Origin: Flavobacterium sp. MK4S-17
GTDB taxonomy: Bacteria; Bacteroidota; Bacteroidia; Flavobacteriales; Flavobacteriaceae
Direction of reading: 5' to 3'
DNA length: 64,000 nucleotides
NCBI RefSeq assembly: GCF_009848495.1
Contig: NZ_WWEP01000027.1
Coordinates: 30,056 to 94,055 of the forward strand
Positions 58,578 to 64,000 of this stretch are shown here, one piece after another. A model generated the notes under the pieces. The model was not told the DNA's origin. It searched no databases and was given only the letters and a program-made list of their open reading frames with translations. Position 1 is the stretch's first letter, and every line of letters begins with the position of its first letter. The position numbers and the translations under genes are program-made.

Positions 58578-59672
58578 ATGAAATACGCTTTTGCTATCAG
58601 CCTTTTACTGATGCTTACTTTATCATGTAAAAAGGAAACAGAAAATGAGGAAAAAGTAATTGACAGGTCTAATGCCGAATGGTCTTCCTATGGACTGAAA
58701 GGTAATGTAAAAAGCCTTTCGGAAAAATCATATATAGCTACCCCTGAAGGAACAAAGGGGGCTGCAAGGCATGAAAACTCGGCAGAGCATGATTTCGATC
58801 TTAACTTTGATGAAAACGGGCTTTTGGTATCTGAAAAGAAATGGTATAACAACGGTACTCCTTATGAGGAAACAAACTTTGAAGGGAAAGATAAAAAATT
58901 AAATTCCCGCCTGTATTCAAATAATAAAGTTATGTCTAAAACCTTATACAGTTGGGATACTAAGGGCAATAATATTACTGTTGTAAAAAGCAATCCTGAT
59001 AATACGGGGATGCAGAAAACAGAGAAGAAATTTGACAATGAAGGAAGATTGATTGAAACTACTACCTATAACACACAAAACAACCCTACAGGAAGGATGA
59101 CTTACAGCTATGATAAGAAAGGCAACCTTACCAATGAGGATATTTATATGAATTATAATTTACTGGTAGCCAAAAATATATCCGAATATGATAAGGATAA
59201 CCATAAAATAGCAGAAACAAGGCTTGACAAAAATTCCAAAGTTATTTATAAAACAACCTATAAATATGACAACGGCAGGTTGATACAAAAAGAAACCAGG
59301 AACAACAAAGGAAAAGTTGAATACTTACAAAAGATAACCTTTGATGAAAAAGGCAACGAAACAAGGCAATATACTTTTGATGCTTTTGACAACTCAGAAA
59401 CTGAAGACCTGTATAAATATGATGCCCGCGGCAATAAAATAAGGTGGGAAATTATTAAAAACAAAAAGCCTGTTATGAATGCCGGTTACAGGTATGATGA
59501 CAATAATAATTTACTGGAAATTATAGTTAATGATGCTGATAACAAAATGATTGAGAATAAAATGTATGAGTATAAATATGATAACCAGGGCAACTGGACA
59601 CGAAAAGTTATCTATTCTGATGGAATACCTAAATTTATTATAGAACGTAACATAACCTACTATCTGGAATAA
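58578..59672 (+). CDS. Repeat lipoprotein with RHS/YD-like beta repeats
   Basis: A 364-residue protein. The lipobox is LTLSC (Cys about residue 17). After an acidic linker there are about ten short repeats of the form (Y/F)D-x-K/E-G-N/R-x-T/I-x, for example YDKKGNLTNEDIY, FDEKGNETRQYTF and YDARGNKIRWEII. This is the RHS/YD-repeat style that makes beta hairpins. There is no RHS core or toxin domain. It is likely surface exposed. The function is unknown. ATG 58578 is chosen because the signal peptide starts there. Confidence 0.8.
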   Translation: MKYAFAISLLLMLTLSCKKETENEEKVIDRSNAEWSSYGLKGNVKSLSEKSYIATPEGTKGAARHENSAEHDFDLNFDENGLLVSEKKWYNNGTPYEETNFEGKDKKLNSRLYSNNKVMSKTLYSWDTKGNNITVVKSNPDNTGMQKTEKKFDNEGRLIETTTYNTQNNPTGRMTYSYDKKGNLTNEDIYMNYNLLVAKNISEYDKDNHKIAETRLDKNSKVIYKTTYKYDNGRLIQKETRNNKGKVEYLQKITFDEKGNETRQYTFDAFDNSETEDLYKYDARGNKIRWEIIKNKKPVMNAGYRYDDNNNLLEIIVNDADNKMIENKMYEYKYDNQGNWTRKVIYSDGIPKFIIERNITYYLE

Positions 59673-59696
59673 AAAAAGCGGCAAAAGCCGCTTTTT
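59673..59696. terminator. Bidirectional terminator between repeat lipoprotein and valS
   Basis: AGCGGC and GCCGCT pair around AAAA, flanked by A- and T-runs. It serves the convergent genes on both sides. Confidence 0.88.
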
Positions 59697-59716
59697 ATTT
59701 TTATACCTCTGTCTTT

Positions 59717-62347
59717 TTATACAAGGCTTTCAAGGCTTTGCTGTATGGTAGCAATCTTTGCCATTGCATCAGCTTCTTTCTGCCTTTCATTCGCTACAAC
59801 TTTCTCCGGTGCACCGCTAACAAATTTTTCATTTGAAAGTTTAGCCTGTACCGATTTAAGGAAACCTTTATGGTACTCCAGCTCCTGCTTTAGCTTAGCT
59901 ATTTCCTCCTCAACATTTACAGCCCCTGCAACGGGAACAAAATACTCGTTTGATTTTACCCTGTAGGTTAATGCGCCGTTTACTTTTTCTGACACATATT
60001 CTAACCCGTCCACATTGCCAAGCTTGCAGATTACACTATCGAAATCCTTACCAATGTTTTCATTATTAATAACCTTAAGGCTGATACTGTCTTTAAAGGC
60101 AATATTTTTTTCTTTCCTTACTGTCCTTATACCCGAAATTACCTCGGCAGCAAAATCAAAATCAGCTATCAGTTTTTCATCTGCTGTTTTAATTTCAGGC
60201 CATTGCGCTATAATAAGAGCTTCCTCAGGACTCCTTTCTGCTATATGCTGCCATATCTCCTCCGTAAGGAAAGGCATGAATGGGTGAAGCAGCTTCAGGT
60301 TAGCCTCAAGCATTTCAATAGCCTTATCATAGGTTTTCCTGTCCACAGGCTGCTGGTAGCCGGGTTTAATCATTTCAAGGAACCATGAGCAAAAATCGTC
60401 CCATACTAATTTGTATATTGCCATTAAGGCGTCAGAAATACGGTACTTTTCAAAATGATCTTCAATTTCGGCCAAAGTTTTTTGGAGCTTGGCCTCATAC
60501 CATTCAATAGCTTTAGCACTATGCTTCGGCTGTTCAATATCACTTACCTCCCACCCTTTTATAAGCCTGAAGGCATTCCATATTTTAGTTGAAAATGCTT
60601 TGCCCTGATTACACAATTCTTCATCAAAAAGAATATCATTCCCGGCAGAGGCACTAAGCAGCAGCCCTACCCTAACGCCATCTGCACCAAATTTTTCAAT
60701 AAGGTCAAGCGGGTCTGGTGAATTTCCTAATGATTTTGACATTTTCCTGCGTTGCTTATCACGCACCAGTCCTGTCAGGTAAACATTGGTAAACGGCTTT
60801 TCTCCTGCATATTCATATCCGGCAATTATCATACGTGCAACCCAAAAGAAAAGGATGTCCGGGCCTGTTACAAGGTCATTGGTTGGATAATAATATTTAT
60901 AATCTTCATTCTCAGGATCAAGTATCCCGCCAAATACAGCCATAGGCCACAGCCATGAAGAAAACCATGTATCCAGCGCATCAGGATCCTGCTTAAGGTC
61001 ACTGGCTGTTAACTGCACATTTCCTGTTTTTGCTTTCGCTAAATCAAGGGCCTGCTCTTTGGTTTCAGCTACAACAAAATCTTCCTTGCCATCGCCAAAA
61101 TAATAAGCAGGAATTTGCTGCCCCCACCACAACTGGCGCGAAATGTTCCAGTCCCGGATGTTTTCCATCCAGTGGCGATAGGTATTTTCAAAACGCTTAG
61201 GATAAAGTTTAACTTCTTCAGTTTCCAGTACCGCTTTTATAGCAGGCTTAACAAGCTGTTCCATTTTAAGGAACCATTGGTCACTCAGCCTTGGCTCAAT
61301 AACCGCTTTTGTCCTTTCCGAAGTCCCTACTTTATTTATATGCTCCTCAATCTTTTCAAGGCTTCCAATGCTCTCAAGCTCTTTGGCTATTTCATCTCTT
61401 ACTGCAAAACGGTCTTTGCCTGCATAATGCAGTCCAAAGCTGTTTAATGTGGCGTCATCATTAAAAATATCAATTATTTCAAGATTGTGCCTTTCGCCCA
61501 GCTCTTTATCATTAACATCATGGGCAGGTGTAACCTTAAGGCAGCCTGTACCAAATTCCATATCAACATACTCATCAAAAATAACAGGTATAACCCTGTT
61601 CGCTATTGGCACAATAGCCCTTTTGCCTTTTAAATGCGTATAACGCTCATCGTTAGGGTTAATACAAATTGCAGTATCTCCCAAAATAGTTTCAGGGCGG
61701 GTAGTTGCAATAACAATATAATCATCACTGCCCTCAATCCTGTATTTCAGGTGGTATAATTTTCCCTGCCTTTCCTCATAATTTACTTCTTCGTCACTAA
61801 GCGTGGTTTTAGCTTCAGGATCCCAGTTAACCATGCGGTAACCACGGTATATATATCCTTTATTATATAAATCCACAAACGATTTTATAACCGAAGCGGT
61901 CATATCATCATCCATTGTAAATTTGGTACGCTCCCAATCGCATGAAGCTCCCAGTTTTTTTAGCTGTTCCAGTATTACACCACCATATTTATCTGTCCAT
62001 TCCCAGGCATGCTTTAAAAACTTCTCCCTTGTCAGGTCGGCTTTATTAATTCCTTCTGCTTTTAACTTGGCTACTACTTTGGCTTCTGTAGCAATAGAGG
62101 CATGGTCAGTTCCCGGAACCCAGCAGGCATTTAAGCCTTTAAGCCTGGCACGCCTTATAAGCACATCCTGTATGGTATTGTTAAGCATGTGCCCCATGTG
62201 CAGTACTCCTGTTACATTAGGAGGCGGAATTACAATAGTATAAGGTTTCCTATGGTCAGGTTCTGAATGAAAATAATTGTGTTTCATCCAGTAATCATAC
62301 CATTTATTCTCTACTTCTTTGGCATCAAATTGCGAAGGGATTGTCAT
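59717..62347 (-). CDS. valS: Valyl-tRNA synthetase
   Basis: An 876-residue class I aminoacyl-tRNA synthetase. It has the HIGH-type [15 protein letters not shown], the KMSKS loop [16 protein letters not shown], the editing (CP1) domain with [16 protein letters not shown] and [15 protein letters not shown], an anticodon-binding domain, and a C-terminal coiled coil (about 810-876, [22 protein letters not shown]). The start ATG 62347 gives the family opening [20 protein letters not shown]; upstream in-frame codons are not conserved-looking. A -7 box TACTTTTG lies at 62400-62407 on the minus strand. Confidence 0.97.
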   Translation of the reverse strand: MTIPSQFDAKEVENKWYDYWMKHNYFHSEPDHRKPYTIVIPPPNVTGVLHMGHMLNNTIQDVLIRRARLKGLNACWVPGTDHASIATEAKVVAKLKAEGINKADLTREKFLKHAWEWTDKYGGVILEQLKKLGASCDWERTKFTMDDDMTASVIKSFVDLYNKGYIYRGYRMVNWDPEAKTTLSDEEVNYEERQGKLYHLKYRIEGSDDYIVIATTRPETILGDTAICINPNDERYTHLKGKRAIVPIANRVIPVIFDEYVDMEFGTGCLKVTPAHDVNDKELGERHNLEIIDIFNDDATLNSFGLHYAGKDRFAVRDEIAKELESIGSLEKIEEHINKVGTSERTKAVIEPRLSDQWFLKMEQLVKPAIKAVLETEEVKLYPKRFENTYRHWMENIRDWNISRQLWWGQQIPAYYFGDGKEDFVVAETKEQALDLAKAKTGNVQLTASDLKQDPDALDTWFSSWLWPMAVFGGILDPENEDYKYYYPTNDLVTGPDILFFWVARMIIAGYEYAGEKPFTNVYLTGLVRDKQRRKMSKSLGNSPDPLDLIEKFGADGVRVGLLLSASAGNDILFDEELCNQGKAFSTKIWNAFRLIKGWEVSDIEQPKHSAKAIEWYEAKLQKTLAEIEDHFEKYRISDALMAIYKLVWDDFCSWFLEMIKPGYQQPVDRKTYDKAIEMLEANLKLLHPFMPFLTEEIWQHIAERSPEEALIIAQWPEIKTADEKLIADFDFAAEVISGIRTVRKEKNIAFKDSISLKVINNENIGKDFDSVICKLGNVDGLEYVSEKVNGALTYRVKSNEYFVPVAGAVNVEEEIAKLKQELEYHKGFLKSVQAKLSNEKFVSGAPEKVVANERQKEADAMAKIATIQQSLESLV

Positions 62348-62645
62348 AACTCTATGTAATTTGTTCTGATGAACGTTCCTGGTTCTTAAAAAATGTATGC
62401 AAAAGTAACTATATAAGTACAATTTTAAAAAAACAGCATGATATAATTTAAATCTGTTTCCCATTCAGGACACAGTGAATTATAAACCTTATCATTCAGA
62501 TAAAAACGGTTGTTATTAGTTGTATAACTCAAACAAAATAAAATTTGCAATAAGCTGCTCTTTTATTTATAGCCTAATGGCATATAAATTATATATTTTC
62601 TAAAAAAAATTGCAAATTTGCGCATCACATTTTAAATCTATCAAA
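62348..62645. other. Intergenic region between valS and the aminotransferase
   Basis: About 300 bases with divergent start codons at both ends. On the minus strand TACTTTTG (62407 to 62400) is a good -7 box for valS, leaving a 5' leader of about 50 nt. No T-box, terminator or leader ORF is seen. A GCAAATTTGC palindrome lies at 62612-62621, near the aminotransferase start. Confidence 0.5.
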
Positions 62646-63836
62646 ATGCCTCAAGTATCTCAAAAAGGCAGGCAGATGCCTGAATCTCCTATAAGAAAAC
62701 TGGTTCCTTTTGCTGAAGCAGCCAAGAAAAAGGGACACAAGGTTTACCATTTAAACATTGGACAGCCCGATATTAAAACTCCTGAAGTAGCATTAAAGGC
62801 AGTTAAGGATAACCATATTGAAATCCTTGAATACAGTCATTCGGCTGGTTTTGAAAGTTACAGGAACAAACTTTCCCAATATTATACAAATCAGGGATTA
62901 CCTGTTAATACAGAAGATATAATTATAACCACCGGCGGCTCCGAAGCTTTGCTTTTTGCATTGGGCAGTACTATGGATTCAGGCGATGAAATTATTATCC
63001 CCGAACCATTTTATGCAAATTACAACGGTTTTTCGGTTGCATCGGGAGTAAAAGTTGTACCCGTAATCTCTACTATTGATGAAGGGTTTGCGCTTCCTCC
63101 GGTTGCTGACTTTGAAAAACTGATAACGCCTAAAACCAAAGCTATACTAATTTGCAATCCCGGTAACCCTACAGGATACCTTTATACTAAGGAAGAGATA
63201 CAGCAATTAGCAGATCTTGTAAAAAAACATGACCTTTTTCTTATTGCCGATGAAGTGTACCGTGAGTTTACTTACGATGGTGATAAACACTATTCCGTTA
63301 TGAATGTACCCGGCCTGGAGCAATATGCTATAATGATTGATTCTGTTTCGAAAAGGTACAGCATGTGTGGTGCCCGCATTGGGTGCATAGTATCAAAAAA
63401 TAAAGAGGTTATGGCTACAGCAATGAAATTTGCACAAGCACGCCTAAGCCCGCCTACCATTGCACAAATTGCAAGTGAAGCTGCTCTTGATACACCTCAA
63501 AGTTATTTTGATGAAGTTATTCATGAATATAAAGATAGAAGAGATACGCTTATAAGCGAGCTAAACAAAATTCAAGGTGTTAAGGTAGCTACCCCTAAAG
63601 GGGCATTTTACTGTATAGCAAAACTGCCTGTTGAGAGTGCCGATAAATTTGCACAATGGCTACTTGAAAATTTTGACCTGAACGGGGAAACTGTCATGGT
63701 TGCTCCGGCTGCCGGATTTTATTCATCCCCAAATGTGGGGCTTGATGAAATTCGTATTGCCTATGTATTGAAAAAAGAAGATTTAGTACGCTCAGTACAA
63801 ATTTTAAAAGAAGCATTACTACAATACAATAAATAG
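62646..63836 (+). CDS. Pyridoxal phosphate-dependent aminotransferase (aspartate-type, class I)
   Basis: A 396-residue fold-type-I aminotransferase. Visible are HLNIGQPDIKTPE, TTGGSEALLFALGS, CNPGNPTGYLY (PLP-binding Asn), LIADEVYREFTYDG (Asp/Tyr) and the Schiff-base lysine in SVSKRYSMCGARIG, plus the substrate Arg near the C-terminus (EIRIAY). The pattern is close to the Igamma aspartate aminotransferases of thermophiles and Bacteroidota. The amino donor is not certain. ATG 62646 fits the family start MPQVSQKGRQMPESPIRKL. It is divergent from valS. Confidence 0.94.
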   Translation: MPQVSQKGRQMPESPIRKLVPFAEAAKKKGHKVYHLNIGQPDIKTPEVALKAVKDNHIEILEYSHSAGFESYRNKLSQYYTNQGLPVNTEDIIITTGGSEALLFALGSTMDSGDEIIIPEPFYANYNGFSVASGVKVVPVISTIDEGFALPPVADFEKLITPKTKAILICNPGNPTGYLYTKEEIQQLADLVKKHDLFLIADEVYREFTYDGDKHYSVMNVPGLEQYAIMIDSVSKRYSMCGARIGCIVSKNKEVMATAMKFAQARLSPPTIAQIASEAALDTPQSYFDEVIHEYKDRRDTLISELNKIQGVKVATPKGAFYCIAKLPVESADKFAQWLLENFDLNGETVMVAPAAGFYSSPNVGLDEIRIAYVLKKEDLVRSVQILKEALLQYNK

Positions 63837-63840
63837 CAAA

Positions 63841-63870
63841 AAAGCCCTGTAAAAAATCACAGGTTTTTTT
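63841..63870 (+). terminator. Terminator after the aminotransferase
   Basis: CCTGT and ACAGG pair around AAAAAATC, extended by A-T pairs and followed by a run of eight T. Confidence 0.6.
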
Positions 63871-63884
63871 TATTATTTCATATA

Positions 63885-63921
63885 AACCAAACAGGGCTGC
63901 CAACGGCAGCCCTGTTTGGTT
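63885..63921. terminator. Long hairpin between the convergent last genes
   Basis: AACCAAACAGGGCTGCC and its complement form a perfect 17-bp stem around AAC. On the minus strand an AT-rich run with eight T follows after about 25 nt. It probably ends the minus-strand gene whose stop is at 63937. Confidence 0.75.
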
Positions 63922-63936
63922 ATATAGTTCCTCTAT

Positions 63937-63999
63937 TTATCTCTTAAGAGCGAAGTGGGCCTTAAACTCCTTCTGTACGCTCTGGGTGACCGGGGTGGT
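63937..63999 (-). CDS. C-terminal end of an unidentified gene (start outside window)
   Basis: On the minus strand an open frame enters at the window edge and ends at TAA (63939-63937) after 20 residues ending in KEFKAHFALKR. The following hairpin supports a real gene end. The base composition is richer in G and C than the neighbours. The other two minus-strand frames hit a stop early or lack such context. The product cannot be told from this length. Confidence 0.5.
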   Translation of the reverse strand, partial: TTPVTQSVQKEFKAHFALKR

Positions 64000-64000
64000 A

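Noticed and set aside
58578..59672. RHS toxin
   Set aside because: It has YD-like repeats but no RHS core box, no C-terminal toxin domain and is far too short.
62348..62464. Longer N-terminus for valS
   Set aside because: The extension overlaps the promoter box and is not found at the start of ValS proteins, which open with the residues after 62347.
62348..62645. T-box or leader-peptide control of valS
   Set aside because: No T-box sequence, terminator hairpin or Val-rich short ORF is seen in the leader.
1..64000. CRISPR arrays, insertion sequences, toxin-antitoxin pairs, polysaccharide utilisation (SusCD) loci
   Set aside because: No regularly spaced repeats, transposase motifs, paired small toxin genes or SusC/SusD proteins were seen on either strand.

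Overview
The window reads as a chromosomal segment of a member of the Bacteroidota, most likely a Flavobacteriaceae (Flavobacterium-like). The evidence is AT-rich DNA, many promoters with the Bacteroidota -7 box TAnnTTTG, few Shine-Dalgarno sequences, a fused CcoNO oxidase subunit, and family combinations typical of flavobacteria (SIMPL protein, HTTM protein, FtsH-LUD-CdsA-Psd-ACBP, CcoI-S-NO-Q-P-G-H-SafE). No IS element, CRISPR array, rRNA or complete tRNA was seen.

Layout. 1-3100 looks accessory: the end of an SDR gene, a truncated AraC-type gene, an SRPBCC gene, an acyltransferase, then about 0.9 kb of gene-poor DNA with hairpins and a gene relic. It ends in what looks like the 3' half of a tRNA followed by a terminator, a plausible integration boundary. 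3150-9620 holds envelope and housekeeping genes (SIMPL, rhomboid, LpxL-type acyltransferase, PLP enzyme, porin, PrmA, ClpS). 9676-14434 holds an HTTM protein and a run of dioxygenase, esterase, pirin, GNAT and DUF3995 that looks like a quinone/electrophile detoxification unit. 14439-17422 carries a small lipoprotein, a glycosyltransferase, an alcohol dehydrogenase and a rhodanese. 17541-28334 is a microaerobic respiration block: hemN, the whole cbb3 oxidase cluster and an Fnr-type regulator, tied together by a shared operator. 28360-31115 is rich in thioredoxin and rhodanese folds. 31244-32955 is a MarR regulator with nitroreductase and YceI. 33006-34910 is the cysteine operon with a leader-peptide attenuator. 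35001-40383 is PabA/TrpG and a TetR-controlled EmrAB-TolC-type pump. 41285-45027 is an ABC exporter whose permease is fused to a TlpA-like thioredoxin domain. 45046-52842 and 52928-63836 are mostly core genes (pyrE, coaD, ddl, rluA, birA, rsfS, ftsH, cdsA, psd, sod, valS, aspartate-type aminotransferase). A partial gene on the minus strand closes the window.

The two signals I rate highest are regulatory. First, upstream of cysE-cysK on the minus strand there is a 28-codon ORF with three clustered Cys codons (positions 12, 14, 15). A strong intrinsic terminator follows it, and a 15-bp antiterminator pairing can form between the end of the leader ORF and the 5' arm of that terminator. This is the full architecture of a ribosome-mediated cysteine attenuator. 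Second, the motif ATGACA-N2-TATCAT occurs before hemN, before ccoS and before ccoI, each time exactly 22 nt upstream of a -7 box and in the same polarity. The ccoI copy is shared with the divergent fnr-like gene, which predicts a self-controlled low-oxygen regulon.

All functional names come from reading motifs by eye. No database search, folding program or composition calculation was run.
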